This document shows, in pieces, positions 48,854 through 57,572 of a stretch of DNA of 64,000 nt. Origin of the DNA: an uncultured Lachnospiraceae bacterium (GTDB lineage Bacteria; Bacillota; Clostridia; Lachnospirales; Lachnospiraceae). The stretch covers positions 9,123 through 73,122 of the forward strand of contig CAJUSJ010000008.1 in NCBI GenBank assembly GCA_910588865.1. Direction: 5' to 3'. The notes under the pieces were generated by a model. That model saw only the letters and a list, made by a program, of their open reading frames with translations. It was not told the origin of the DNA and made no database searches. A program made the position numbers and the translations under genes. Position 1 is the stretch's first letter. The number at the start of each line of letters is the position of its first letter.

Positions 48854-50653
48854 TCAGTCATAGATGGCCTCAAAAGGGTCTGTGTTTACGGTCACGTCCC
48901 CGGGGAACCGGACTCTCCCGGCGCTCTCCAAGTCCGCGCTGACCAGCTCCAGCTTCCGGCAGCTGGTTAAGGGGGACAAATCTTCGATATGGTTGTCCTG
49001 AAAACTGCACTGCCGCAGATCCTCCATCCCGGACACAAAGGAGATGTCTGTCAAATCACAGCCATCCAGGTACAGACGCTTCACGCCGGGGTAATGGGTC
49101 AGGAAACCGAAATCCAGTTCCTCCCCTGTATCCCTGTGTTTTGGAAAGCAGTTTAAAAATCCCGCCTCCTCCAGGCCCGGATTATCGGTCAGAAGCTCCG
49201 GGTCCAGAAGAAGGCTGGTCTCTGTGGACATTTTCTTTCCATAGCGGAAGGTCTTAAGGCCTGAAAGGTTCAGGACCTCTTCCAGCCCACACACATCAGA
49301 GGACCAGAAATTGTCCAGATAAATCTCTTCTAAAGCGGTCAGCTGTCCAAGGCAGGAGACATCCGCGGGAACGCCGTACTCTTTCACTGCCATGTGCAGA
49401 TCTAAAACCCGCAGGCCATGAAGGTCCCCGATGGCCTTCACAGCCTCCATATCATTGACAGCTATTGTCAGTTCTTCCACTCCATTCAGGCTTGGGATCT
49501 CCCCTGCCGGAATATATTCCCCGTCAAGGAAATCCACCCTCTTAAGCTTGGGAAGGTTCTCCAGAAGCTGAAGCTTTGGCTCCCCCCCTGTGGAGATGGA
49601 AAGCTCCCTAAGCTCTGTCAGCTTCTCCAAAAATCCGCAGTCTCCCAGCTCCACCTGACTGATGAACAGGCTTTCCAGCTTTGACAGCTCTCCTATGCTC
49701 TCCACACCGCTGTAATCGTCCGCGCACCGCAGCTTCAGACGCCTAAGGTTTTGACACTCCTTAAGGCCGGAGAGATCCCCGGTCCGGCTGGAGATGTTGG
49801 TGTCCACCTCAAGCTCCTCCAAGTTTTTAAACTGGCCAATACCATCCAGATTGTTTCCCATGGTTCCCACCCGCAGGACCTGAATCTTCTCCGGGTCCAG
49901 AAGGGAAGCCACGGTGTCCAGCCTGTCGTCGGTGTCCACACAGGTGATCTGATTATCCGGGGCAAAGGACTGGAGGGACATCCACACCCCATCCCTGTTG
50001 TCAAACCTGGTAAGTCCCGTGAGCATGGAAAAATCCGAAGGCCAGCTGACCCTCTTCATGCGGTAGGTCCACTTTTTCACGGTGTCCTGAAACTCCGCCT
50101 CGCTTCCTAAGTCCTTGTAATCCGCGAAGCTGTAGGCGATGGCATTGAAGGTCTCGCTGCCCTCCCGCTCATAAAAACACTTAATATATCGGATACTGCC
50201 AAGTTCCTCCGCTGTGATGTCCTTGTACTCTTTTCCGAAAATGTCCTCCAAAAAGATCACAAGAAGCTGTCCGTCTCCGCCCACCGGGATATCAGAATCC
50301 GATGTGGAAAATACGGACTTCTTCGCGGCAATATTAAATCCCAGGATGATCACCACCAGAACCGCCGCCACGGCCAGAAAGATCAGCAGGGCATTTCTGG
50401 CCCGGTTCACTGCCCGCCGCATCTCATTGCTCCCGCTGTAATCCACATGAATGTTGACCGACGTGCCCTTTGCCTCATCGATAAGATATTTCTGGCCGCA
50501 GTAGGGGCAGACCGCGTGGGTCCTGTCTTTCAGTTCCAGGACGCCGCCGCAGTTTTTGCATTCCATGCCCATGAGCTCCGGCCTTTCGTTGTAAACCGAA
50601 GTCCGGATGGTATAGGCGTCATCCTTTTGTCCTTTTCCTTTGGTGTCGCTCAT
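48854..50653 (-). CDS. Zinc-ribbon / transmembrane / leucine-rich-repeat protein (larger paralogue)
   Basis: This 599-residue protein of unknown function has a cytoplasmic zinc ribbon (C32xxC35 and C49xxC52), a transmembrane helix (about residues 88-110), an unrecognised region (about 115-250) that includes a segment matching its neighbour (DITAEELGSIRYIKCFY), and a leucine-rich-repeat array (about 255-590), for instance LKECQNLRRLKLRC and LGQLTALEEIYLDNF. Orientation suggests the repeats face outside. It lies 51 bases after a shorter protein with the same layout, so the two arose by duplication. It is the last gene of the pro run; a new promoter follows. Start has gagggagg ahead of it. Confidence 0.75.
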   Translation of the reverse strand: MSDTKGKGQKDDAYTIRTSVYNERPELMGMECKNCGGVLELKDRTHAVCPYCGQKYLIDEAKGTSVNIHVDYSGSNEMRRAVNRARNALLIFLAVAAVLVVIILGFNIAAKKSVFSTSDSDIPVGGDGQLLVIFLEDIFGKEYKDITAEELGSIRYIKCFYEREGSETFNAIAYSFADYKDLGSEAEFQDTVKKWTYRMKRVSWPSDFSMLTGLTRFDNRDGVWMSLQSFAPDNQITCVDTDDRLDTVASLLDPEKIQVLRVGTMGNNLDGIGQFKNLEELEVDTNISSRTGDLSGLKECQNLRRLKLRCADDYSGVESIGELSKLESLFISQVELGDCGFLEKLTELRELSISTGGEPKLQLLENLPKLKRVDFLDGEYIPAGEIPSLNGVEELTIAVNDMEAVKAIGDLHGLRVLDLHMAVKEYGVPADVSCLGQLTALEEIYLDNFWSSDVCGLEEVLNLSGLKTFRYGKKMSTETSLLLDPELLTDNPGLEEAGFLNCFPKHRDTGEELDFGFLTHYPGVKRLYLDGCDLTDISFVSGMEDLRQCSFQDNHIEDLSPLTSCRKLELVSADLESAGRVRFPGDVTVNTDPFEAIYD

Positions 50654-50704
50654 ATCCTCCCTCTCTTTTTCTGTTCTATCACTGCCTGACTTCCTCCATT
50701 TCCC

Positions 50705-51685
50705 CTATTCCCGGATCATGGCCACCCGGTCCCCGTAAAGCTCAGACAGCTCTTCCCACTGCTCATCCGTGATGTACCACGCCGTTTTCCCTGAGATGGC
50801 AAACCGCTTAAGGCTGGGAAGAGAAAGAAGCCTTTTGACCTGCTCATAAGTCTCCTCCTCAGCCATGTCCACATGGTAGAGCACCAGCTGCTCTAAATGG
50901 TCAAAGCCCTGAAACATGTCCACGTCCTTTAAGGCGGCATCCTCAATGAGAAAGCCCTTCACCCCTTTTAGATCCTCCATAAAAGAAAAATCCTCAAGCT
51001 TTCCGGCCTCCAATATGAGCACCTCCTCCAAGGTGTCCTTGTTGACCCGGGTGAAAAACTCCGGTGTCCCGTATTTGGACAGCCCGTCAACGCAGGCAAG
51101 GTAGCGGATGGCGTTTTCCCGGGGAAGGGTATAATTCTGCCATGCCTCGGTGTACAGCTCCAGACGGGTAAGGCCCGCGAAATACTGGACATTGGTGGGG
51201 GAAAAATCCTCTGTCTTCCCCTCCACCCGCAGGGTCTGAAGGGTTTTCTCATAGGCATCCATGTCCTGGTAGTCGTAGATATCCTGGAAACTGTAGGTAA
51301 ATATGTAGTCCTTATGATCCTTCTTGATCTTCAGATATTTCATCTTCTCAAGATCCGCCTGGCTGATATTGGGCGCGGGCTTTTCATAGACCTCCATGAG
51401 AAAATCCCGAAAAACCACGCTGAACCGGCTGGCTGAGGCCACCATTCGCCCGGTGTAATACTGGTATCCGGCCACAGCCACAGCCCCCAGGGCAATGGCG
51501 GCCACCGCGCACAGCAGGATGGTCCTTCCCGCTGACATCTGAACCGATATCCTGTGAAGCCGGTTGGCGGATATGTAATATTTCCTGCCGCAGGAAGAGC
51601 ACTGGTACTCGTTAGGACTGACCCTTATCAGCTGTCCTCCGCAGGAAGCACAGGGTCGTTCCATGTCTCGCGTTTCCCGGTCCAT
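50705..51685 (-). CDS. Zinc-ribbon / transmembrane / leucine-rich-repeat protein (smaller paralogue)
   Basis: This 326-residue protein has a zinc ribbon (C12xxC15 and C29xxC32), one transmembrane helix (about residues 52-74), an unrecognised segment with DLEKMKYLKIKKDHKDYIFTYSFQDIYDY, and a short set of leucine-rich-like repeats (about 160-326), such as LEEVLILEAGKLEDFSFM and LEQLVLYHVDM. The layout and segment order match the downstream 599-residue protein. It starts 22 bases after proA and may be read with proB-proA. No catalytic residues were recognised. The ribosome binding site is weak; a second ATG 7 codons later is possible. Confidence 0.72.
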   Translation of the reverse strand: MDRETRDMERPCASCGGQLIRVSPNEYQCSSCGRKYYISANRLHRISVQMSAGRTILLCAVAAIALGAVAVAGYQYYTGRMVASASRFSVVFRDFLMEVYEKPAPNISQADLEKMKYLKIKKDHKDYIFTYSFQDIYDYQDMDAYEKTLQTLRVEGKTEDFSPTNVQYFAGLTRLELYTEAWQNYTLPRENAIRYLACVDGLSKYGTPEFFTRVNKDTLEEVLILEAGKLEDFSFMEDLKGVKGFLIEDAALKDVDMFQGFDHLEQLVLYHVDMAEEETYEQVKRLLSLPSLKRFAISGKTAWYITDEQWEELSELYGDRVAMIRE

Positions 51686-51707
51686 GCCGGATCCCCCCTT
51701 CCCTCAC

Positions 51708-52955
51708 CTACGGCCTTACCTGGCCGTTTCCATAGATCACGTATTTTGTGGTGGTCAGGGCCTTAAGGCCCATGGGGCCTCTGGCGTGAAGCTTCTGGGT
51801 GCTGATGCCGATCTCCGCCCCAAACCCAAACTCAAAACCATCTGTAAACCTGGTGGAAGCGTTGACATAGACAGCCGCCGCGTCGATGTGATCCAAAAAC
51901 CTTTGAGCATTGGCGTAATTGGATGTGATGATGGCTTCTGAATGTTTTGTATTGTAATGGTTGATGTGTTCAATGGCCTGGTCCACAGAATCCACCAGCT
52001 TTAAGGACACCACATAGTCCAGATACTCTTTTCCCCAGTCCTCCTCTGTGGCCCTGGCAAACTCCGGCACCACCTTTCTGGCCTCCTCGTCTGCCCGGAT
52101 CTCCACATTTTTCTTATCCAGAACCTTTTTAAGCCTCGGCAGAAATTCCTCTCCGATCTTTTTGTGAACCACCAGGGACTCGCAGGCATTGCACACGCCG
52201 ATCCTCTGAGTCTTGGCATTATAGATAATATCCAGGGCCATGTCAAGGTCCGCCGACTCATCCACGAAAATATGGCAGTTTCCCGTCCCTGTCTCGATCA
52301 CCGGCACCGTGCTGTTCTCCACCACGGTCCTGATCAGTCCCGCTCCTCCCCTTGGGATCAGCACATCCAGATACTGGTTCATGGTCATCAGCTTTTTGGT
52401 GGTCTCCCGGTCCGTATCCTCAATGATCTGAAGAGCGTCAGCCACCGCCCCTGCCTCCTTCAGTCCTTTTCTCAGACAATGGACAATGGCTCTGTTGGAA
52501 CCAAGGGCATCGCTGCCTCCCTTAAGGATCACACTGTTGCCGGTTTTAAAACACAGGCCGAAGGCGTCTGCCGTCACGTTGGGCCTGGCCTCATAGATCA
52601 TGCCCACCACTCCCAGAGGAACCCGTTTTTCCCCGATCAGCAGCCCGTTGGGCCTGGGCTTCATGGACAGGACCTCACCGATGGGATCCTCCAGGGCCGC
52701 CACCTCCAACAGCCCGTCAGCCATGGCCTGGATCCGCTCCTCGTTAAGCATCAGCCGGTCAATCAGTCCGGGATTCATCCCCTTTTCCCTGGCACATGCC
52801 ACATCTGCCCGGTTTGCCTCAAGGATCTCTTCTTTTCCGTCCAAAAGGGCCTTGGCCCCCAGCCTCAGTCCTCTTTCTTTTTCAGCCATGCCCATGGTCC
52901 CTAAGATTCTGGACGCGGCCCGGGCTTTCTTTCCCATTAATTCCAGATCAGACAT
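51708..52955 (-). CDS. proA: Gamma-glutamyl phosphate reductase
   Basis: ProA reduces gamma-glutamyl phosphate with NADPH in proline synthesis. The 415-residue product has the aldehyde-dehydrogenase-like fold with GVVGMIYEARPNVTADAF, LKGGSDALGSN, PRGGAGLIRTVVENSTVPVIETGTGNCHIFVDE, the catalytic Cys in GVCNACESLVVHK and FGAEIGISTQKLHARGPMGL. It lies next to the DUF896 gene and proB, which makes its substrate. proC was not seen in this window. The start follows gggaga-like sequence 4 bases after the DUF896 gene. Confidence 0.97.
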   Translation of the reverse strand: MSDLELMGKKARAASRILGTMGMAEKERGLRLGAKALLDGKEEILEANRADVACAREKGMNPGLIDRLMLNEERIQAMADGLLEVAALEDPIGEVLSMKPRPNGLLIGEKRVPLGVVGMIYEARPNVTADAFGLCFKTGNSVILKGGSDALGSNRAIVHCLRKGLKEAGAVADALQIIEDTDRETTKKLMTMNQYLDVLIPRGGAGLIRTVVENSTVPVIETGTGNCHIFVDESADLDMALDIIYNAKTQRIGVCNACESLVVHKKIGEEFLPRLKKVLDKKNVEIRADEEARKVVPEFARATEEDWGKEYLDYVVSLKLVDSVDQAIEHINHYNTKHSEAIITSNYANAQRFLDHIDAAAVYVNASTRFTDGFEFGFGAEIGISTQKLHARGPMGLKALTTTKYVIYGNGQVRP

Positions 52956-52959
52956 CTCC

Positions 52960-53184
52960 CTAAACCTCCTTCACTCCCCCGAATTTTTTCCCCAGATCCG
53001 TGATGCTGCCGTCCTTCTCCTGGATGGAGATGTTGTTTAAATTGGACCGCATGTTCACCCGGATGGCCTGAATATATTTTTTCCGCAGCTCCTGCTGCTC
53101 CCTTTTCTCATCCTCTGTAAGACCTTGGTCCTGGGATTTATGGTACAGCTCATTGATCCGGTCTATCATCTCCTGTGTGATCAT
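52960..53184 (-). CDS. DUF896 (YnzC/UPF0291) protein
   Basis: This small helical protein of 74 residues has the family pattern MIDRINELYHKSQDQGLTEDEKREQQELRKKYI near its N-terminus, rich in charged residues and predicted helical. In Bacillus the homologue ynzC sits in the SOS-controlled yneA operon; here it is inserted between proB and proA, with gaps of 10 and 4 bases. The function is unknown. Start at 53184 follows aggaggc. Confidence 0.9.
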   Translation of the reverse strand: MITQEMIDRINELYHKSQDQGLTEDEKREQQELRKKYIQAIRVNMRSNLNNISIQEKDGSITDLGKKFGGVKEV

Positions 53185-53194
53185 ATCATGCCTC

Positions 53195-54058
53195 CTAATA
53201 TTCGTTGTTGAGATAATGCATCAGGTCAAAATCCAGGTTCTCATGGGCCAAAAACAGGGTCCCCCGCTCTTGTCCCCCGATGATCTCATGGATCACCTCC
53301 ACCTGGTCGCCGTTCGCGATCACCATATCGGAACCGCTGTCCGTGGCGATCCTGGCCGCGGCCAGCTTGGCCGCCATGCCGCCGGTGCCCACGTCGCTGC
53401 CAGAGGTATTCTTCCCCATGGCCATAAGCTCCGGGGTGATCTCCGGCACGAGGCCTATAAACCGGGCCTGCTGGTTGGTTCTGGGATCATCGGAATACAG
53501 CCCGTCAATGTCAGACAGAAGGATCAGAAGGTCCGCTCCGATCAGGGCCGCCACAACGGCGGAAAGCCGGTCATTGTCCCCGAAGCTGTCCAGGAAGGGG
53601 ATCTCGGACGTGGACACGGTGTCATTTTCATTGACAATAGGGACCGCGCCCAGAAGCAGAAGCTCTTCAAAGGTGTTCTGGGCATTGTACCGGGAGCTGT
53701 CGTTGACCATGGTATCCTTTGTCAGAAGGATCTGAGCCGCCACCTGGTTGTATTCCGCGAACAATTTCTGGTACACCATCATCAGCCTGGCCTGCCCCAC
53801 TGCCGCGAAGGCCTGCCTCTGGGCCAGGCTTTCCGGCTTCTTTGGGTGGTGAAGAGCCTGCCGCCCTGTGGCGATCGCCCCGGAAGAGACCAGAACCACC
53901 TGTTTTCCCTGTCCCTTTAAGTCGCTGATGATTCTCACCAGCCGCTCTATTTTCAAAAGGTTCAAGTCCCCGGACTGGGTATGGGTCAATGAGGAGGAAC
54001 CGATCTTGATGACGATCCTCTTTTTGTCTTTTAACTGATATCTTTCTGAGTGTTTCAT
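53195..54058 (-). CDS. proB: Glutamate 5-kinase, short form without PUA domain
   Basis: ProB phosphorylates glutamate as the first step of proline synthesis. The 287-residue product has RIVIKIGSSSLT, VSSGAIATGRQAL, VPIVNENDTVS, FGDNDRLSAVVAAL and SDIDGLYSDDPRT, and GTGGMAAKLAAARIA. It stops after the kinase domain; the PUA domain of the longer form (about 370 residues) is absent, as in some Firmicutes. The start at 54058 is downstream of the longest frame, which overlaps the oxidoreductase gene. It precedes the DUF896 gene and proA. Confidence 0.95.
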   Translation of the reverse strand: MKHSERYQLKDKKRIVIKIGSSSLTHTQSGDLNLLKIERLVRIISDLKGQGKQVVLVSSGAIATGRQALHHPKKPESLAQRQAFAAVGQARLMMVYQKLFAEYNQVAAQILLTKDTMVNDSSRYNAQNTFEELLLLGAVPIVNENDTVSTSEIPFLDSFGDNDRLSAVVAALIGADLLILLSDIDGLYSDDPRTNQQARFIGLVPEITPELMAMGKNTSGSDVGTGGMAAKLAAARIATDSGSDMVIANGDQVEVIHEIIGGQERGTLFLAHENLDFDLMHYLNNEY

Positions 54059-54077
54059 AAAAGCAATCTCCAATCTG

Positions 54078-55661
54078 TCATTTTCCGCCCTTCGCGATCT
54101 CCTCCGCCACCCGGAGGCCATCCATGGCCGCCGAGGTGATCCCCCCCGCGTAGCCGGCTCCCTCTCCGCAGGGATACAGCCCCAAAAGGCTGCTCTGCAG
54201 ACAACCGTCCCTGGGGATCCTCACAGGAGATGAGGTACGGCTCTCAACCCCTGCCAGGATGCTGTCGTACCTGGAAAACCCCCGGATCCGGCAGCCGAAC
54301 CGCTCCACGGCCTCTATAAGGGGCAGGCATAAGTGGTTCGGAAGTATCCTCCGCAGATCAGCAAACCGAAAACCTCCCCGGATCTGAGGCTCCACATCTC
54401 CAAAATCCCCGGACACCCTGCCTTCCTTAAAATCGCCGTAAAGCTGTATGGGGATCTTTCCTCCCCCATGGTCAAAAGCGGCTTTTTCCAGATGCCGCTG
54501 AAACTCCACTCCCGCCAATGGCCCCTGTCCCGGGAAATCCTCTGGCGTCACCGTAACGATGAGGGCGCTGTTGGCATTTTTCCCGCCTCTGTCATGGTAG
54601 CTCATGCCGTTGACCGCCAGATGTCCCGGCTCCGAGGAGGCGTCCACCACGTAGCCCCCGGGACACATGCAGAAGGAGTAAACCCCTCTGCCCTGGGAGG
54701 ACTGCCAGGTGACCTTGTAGGGCGCTGGCCCTAAAAGGTCTTTATATTTTATTCCGTACTGGGATTCATTGATCATGGCCTGAGGATGCTGGATCCGAAG
54801 CCCCACGGCAAAGGATTTCGCCTCCAGGGGGATCCCTTTTTCCCAGATCATGGAAAAGGTGTCCCTGGCGCTGTGTCCTACGGCCAGGACCACATGGTCC
54901 GCGGCAATGGTCTCCTTTCCGTTGACCACCACGCCCCGGACATGGCCGTTCTCTGTGATCAGGTCCGTCACCCTGGCGTTAAACCGGACCTGGCCTCCCA
55001 GTTCTATAATATGGCGGCGGATATTTTTCACCACCCTTGTCAATACATCGGTTCCAATGTGAGGCCTCTGCTGGTAGAGGATCTCCGGGTCTGCCCCGTG
55101 GTCCGCGAAAATCTCCAAAACCTTCTGGTTCCTCTTCCCCGGATCCTTCACCAGAGTATTCAGCTTTCCGTCGGAAAATGTCCCCGCTCCACCTTCCCCA
55201 AACTGTACATTGGAGTTCTCATCAAGAATCCCTTCCTTCCAGAACCGCTCCACCTTCTCCCTCCGGGTATCCACATCATCCCCCCGCTCTAAAATCAGGG
55301 GCTCATACCCGGCCTGTGCCAGCATAAGGCCGCAGAACAGCCCCGCCGGACCGCTTCCCACGATGACAGGGCTGTGGGCTGGTTTTTTTCCTCCGCTGTC
55401 AGGAAAACGGTATTTCGGTTCCTCTGCCAGGCTGACCTGGCTGTTTCTGCCCCTCTTTATGACCTGGGCCTCCCTGTCCGTCTCCACATCCACGGTATAG
55501 ATGTAGAAAATGTCATCCTTCTTCCTGGCATCTATGGACTGCCGGACCAGCTTTAAGGACTTAATGGCGGCAGGTTCTATCCGCAGCAGCTTTGCCGCCT
55601 TGTTTCTTATGTCTTCCTCCCTGTGGTCCACAGGCAGCTTTAACTGAGAGATCCGTATCAT
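54078..55661 (-). CDS. NAD(P)/FAD-dependent oxidoreductase (uncharacterised)
   Basis: This 527-residue flavoprotein has an N-terminal region (about residues 1-95) often found in this family, then the FAD-binding Rossmann motif VIVGSGPAGLFCGLMLAQAGYEP near residue 100, a middle with FGEGGAGTFSDGKLNT and AVGHSARDTF, and GLYPCGEGAGYAGGITSAAMDGLRVAEEI at the C-terminus. No substrate can be named. Its start overlaps the stop of the HI0933-like gene by 4 bases (ATGA), so the two flavoproteins are co-translated. The true start at 55661 follows aaaggaga; the longer frame runs deep into the neighbour. Confidence 0.82.
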   Translation of the reverse strand: MIRISQLKLPVDHREEDIRNKAAKLLRIEPAAIKSLKLVRQSIDARKKDDIFYIYTVDVETDREAQVIKRGRNSQVSLAEEPKYRFPDSGGKKPAHSPVIVGSGPAGLFCGLMLAQAGYEPLILERGDDVDTRREKVERFWKEGILDENSNVQFGEGGAGTFSDGKLNTLVKDPGKRNQKVLEIFADHGADPEILYQQRPHIGTDVLTRVVKNIRRHIIELGGQVRFNARVTDLITENGHVRGVVVNGKETIAADHVVLAVGHSARDTFSMIWEKGIPLEAKSFAVGLRIQHPQAMINESQYGIKYKDLLGPAPYKVTWQSSQGRGVYSFCMCPGGYVVDASSEPGHLAVNGMSYHDRGGKNANSALIVTVTPEDFPGQGPLAGVEFQRHLEKAAFDHGGGKIPIQLYGDFKEGRVSGDFGDVEPQIRGGFRFADLRRILPNHLCLPLIEAVERFGCRIRGFSRYDSILAGVESRTSSPVRIPRDGCLQSSLLGLYPCGEGAGYAGGITSAAMDGLRVAEEIAKGGK

Positions 55662-56890
55662 GGCCTGTCTCCTTTCGCCGCGTTTTGTCCTGCCACAGCC
55701 CCGCTGGACCATGCCCACTGAAGATTGTAGCCCCCGCAGATACCATCCACATCCAGAAGCTCCCCACAAAAATACAGCCCCGGCACCAGCCTGGATTCCA
55801 GTGTATTTTCTCTCACCTGTCTGGTGTCCACCCCGCCCCGGCACACCTGGGCGTGGTCAAAAGAATTGGCAGCCGTAATCTGGGTCTCATAATTGGTAAG
55901 CTGTGTAAACAGCTGGTCCCACCCCGCCTTTGTCACAGAGGTTACGGGCTGATCCTCCCGGATCCCCGCCAGGTTTAAAAGCACAGCGGAAAGCTTGCTG
56001 TTGAGCAGGCCGTTCATAAACTGAAGGCAGTTCCCAGCCTTCATGTGCCGACGGCGGCGGTCAAGCATATCCCTGACCTGCCCCTCATCCATCTGAGGCA
56101 GGAAATGGATCCTCGCCTTGACTTCCTGTTTTCTATGTAGCGCCACAGAGGCATAGCGGCTGACCTGGAATGTGGGGATCCCGGAAATACCGTAATCCGT
56201 CAGCTGCAGCTCCCCCTGGTCGGAGGCTAAAAATTTCCCATTACCGTAAAGGCTCACCCTGGCCTCCGCGCGGACTCCCGCCAGGCGCTTATAATGCTTT
56301 TCCCCGCACCGAAGCTGCACAAGGGCGGGAAGGGGTGTGATCAGCCGGTGGCCGAACCCTGACGCCAGCTCATATCCGCTGCCGTCAGAGCCGGTGACCG
56401 GGGCCGCCCTTGACCCGGCGGCCAGGATCAGGGCCTGTCCCTGAAACTTTCTGTCCCCGGAATACACGAAAAAGGTATCCCCCTTCTTCCCGGCCCTGGT
56501 GACAGGCGTCTGGCAGATGATTTTGACACCCAGAACCTTAAGCTCCCCCAAAAGGGCCTCCAGCACCGACAGGGCCTGATCCGAGTTGGGGTATATATAT
56601 CCGTTTCTGCTTTTAGCCAGGATCCCCAGCCCTTCAAAAAATTCCAGGGTATCCATTACCGGAAACCGTGCCAGCACCTGGGACGGAAAACCGGCCTGGT
56701 CACACCGGTAATATTCCTCTCTTTGATCCATGTTGGTCAGATTGCACCTGCCGTTGCCTGTGGACAAAAGCTTCTTCCCTGGGCGGTCCTTTCGCTCCAG
56801 CAAAGTAACCCGGGCTCCTGCTCTTGCGGCGCGGATAGCTGCCATCATCCCCGACGCCCCGGCGCCCGCGATCAAGATCTGTCTCATCAT
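55658..56890 (-). CDS. HI0933/BaiN-family NAD(P)/FAD-dependent oxidoreductase
   Basis: This 410-residue flavoprotein has QILIAGAGASGMMAAIRAARAG at the N-terminus, the family signature KLLSTGNGRCNLTN near residue 50, and a C-terminal GGVDTRQVRENTLESRLVPGLYFCGELLDVDGICGGYNLQWAWSSG. Members include the bile-acid enzyme BaiN and many uncharacterised proteins; there are no bai genes here, so a bile-acid role is not claimed. The start at 56890 follows gtggagga; a second ATG is adjacent. It has a promoter upstream with a palindrome at the transcript start. Confidence 0.87.
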   Translation of the reverse strand: MMRQILIAGAGASGMMAAIRAARAGARVTLLERKDRPGKKLLSTGNGRCNLTNMDQREEYYRCDQAGFPSQVLARFPVMDTLEFFEGLGILAKSRNGYIYPNSDQALSVLEALLGELKVLGVKIICQTPVTRAGKKGDTFFVYSGDRKFQGQALILAAGSRAAPVTGSDGSGYELASGFGHRLITPLPALVQLRCGEKHYKRLAGVRAEARVSLYGNGKFLASDQGELQLTDYGISGIPTFQVSRYASVALHRKQEVKARIHFLPQMDEGQVRDMLDRRRRHMKAGNCLQFMNGLLNSKLSAVLLNLAGIREDQPVTSVTKAGWDQLFTQLTNYETQITAANSFDHAQVCRGGVDTRQVRENTLESRLVPGLYFCGELLDVDGICGGYNLQWAWSSGAVAGQNAAKGDRP

Positions 56891-56902
56891 GTGTTCCTCC
56901 AC

Positions 56903-56921
56903 ATTGATTTTCAGAATCAAT
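56903..56921. promoter_or_regulatory. Palindrome at the transcript start of the flavoprotein operon
   Basis: attgatt and aatcaat form a perfect 7-base inverted repeat with a 5-base centre, overlapping the -10 box and start of transcription. Operator candidate; no known regulator motif recognised. Confidence 0.5.
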
Positions 56922-56948
56922 TTTAGTCGGTTTGCGCTATTATTTCAA
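56920..56948 (-). promoter_or_regulatory. Promoter of the flavoprotein-pro operon
   Basis: On the minus strand TTGAAA, a 17-base spacer and TAAAAT lie about 30 bases upstream of the HI0933-like start. Confidence 0.7.
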
Positions 56949-56976
56949 GTCATATTTACATTTTAAAGGGGACTGG

Positions 56977-57366
56977 TCAGCTTGTATAGGATTCCAGGTA
57001 GTGGAAGATCTCCATCATGGAAGAAAACCAGATCCCTGCCCTCAGCTTTTCCTGCTCCTTCTCCGGAAATTCCGAGATGGGAATGTGGGTGTGCAGGCAG
57101 ATGGTGGACTGATCCTGGGCAAAGACCAGCAGATATCCTGTTTCCGACACCAGATAGAATTCCTCCTCCGGGCTGGCCGCCACCGGCTCCACCTCCTTCT
57201 GGTTTACCACAAGCTGAGGCTCTGAGGCGGTCTCTGTCTCCAGAATTGTCTCTGGAGCTGATGTGCTCTCCGGCTCCTTATCAGGACTCGTTGTCAGATA
57301 ACCGGCAAAAAAGCACACCACAGCCGTGACCAGGACCAACGCTGTGCAGATACTGTATTTTTTCAT
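56977..57366 (-). CDS. BofC-like C-terminal-domain protein (possible sporulation)
   Basis: This 129-residue protein has a signal or anchor helix (about residues 5-24), an Thr/Glu-rich spacer (about 28-60) and a small C-terminal domain, FYLVSETGYLLVF through HIPISEFP and GIWFSSMMEIFHYLESY, which resembles the BofC C-terminal domain of sporulating Firmicutes. BofC moderates a protease in the intermembrane space of forespores. The match is by eye and the usual N-terminal BofC domain is missing. The ATG at 57366 follows gaggaggaa. It lies alone between the flippase terminator and the flavoprotein promoter. Confidence 0.6.
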   Translation of the reverse strand: MKKYSICTALVLVTAVVCFFAGYLTTSPDKEPESTSAPETILETETASEPQLVVNQKEVEPVAASPEEEFYLVSETGYLLVFAQDQSTICLHTHIPISEFPEKEQEKLRAGIWFSSMMEIFHYLESYTS

Positions 57367-57508
57367 GGGTATTCCTCCTCGCGCCCGACACCTGTCAGGC
57401 AGGGGGAACACGTTCCTCCTGACCTGGGGTTTTCCGGGTTCATCATGCTTTGGCATAGTATCTGCATATTTCTGTCATTTTAAACATTTCTTCCCCGCAA
57501 AACCAGAA

Positions 57509-57558
57509 AACCTCAGAACAGGCCCCGCAAAAGGCAGCGATGTTCTGAGGTTGCTTTT
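57509..57558. terminator. Terminator after the flippase gene
   Basis: A perfect 12-base stem (aacctcagaaca with tgttctgaggtt) and a 20-base loop are followed by ttctggttttg on the minus strand and gctttttc on the + strand. It ends the rpsU-side run of minus-strand genes. Confidence 0.75.
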
Positions 57559-57572
57559 TCTATACAGGAAGG

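Noticed and set aside
55658..56890. Bile-acid 7-dehydroxylation enzyme BaiN
   Set aside because: The family is broad and no other bai genes are in the window, so only family membership is claimed.
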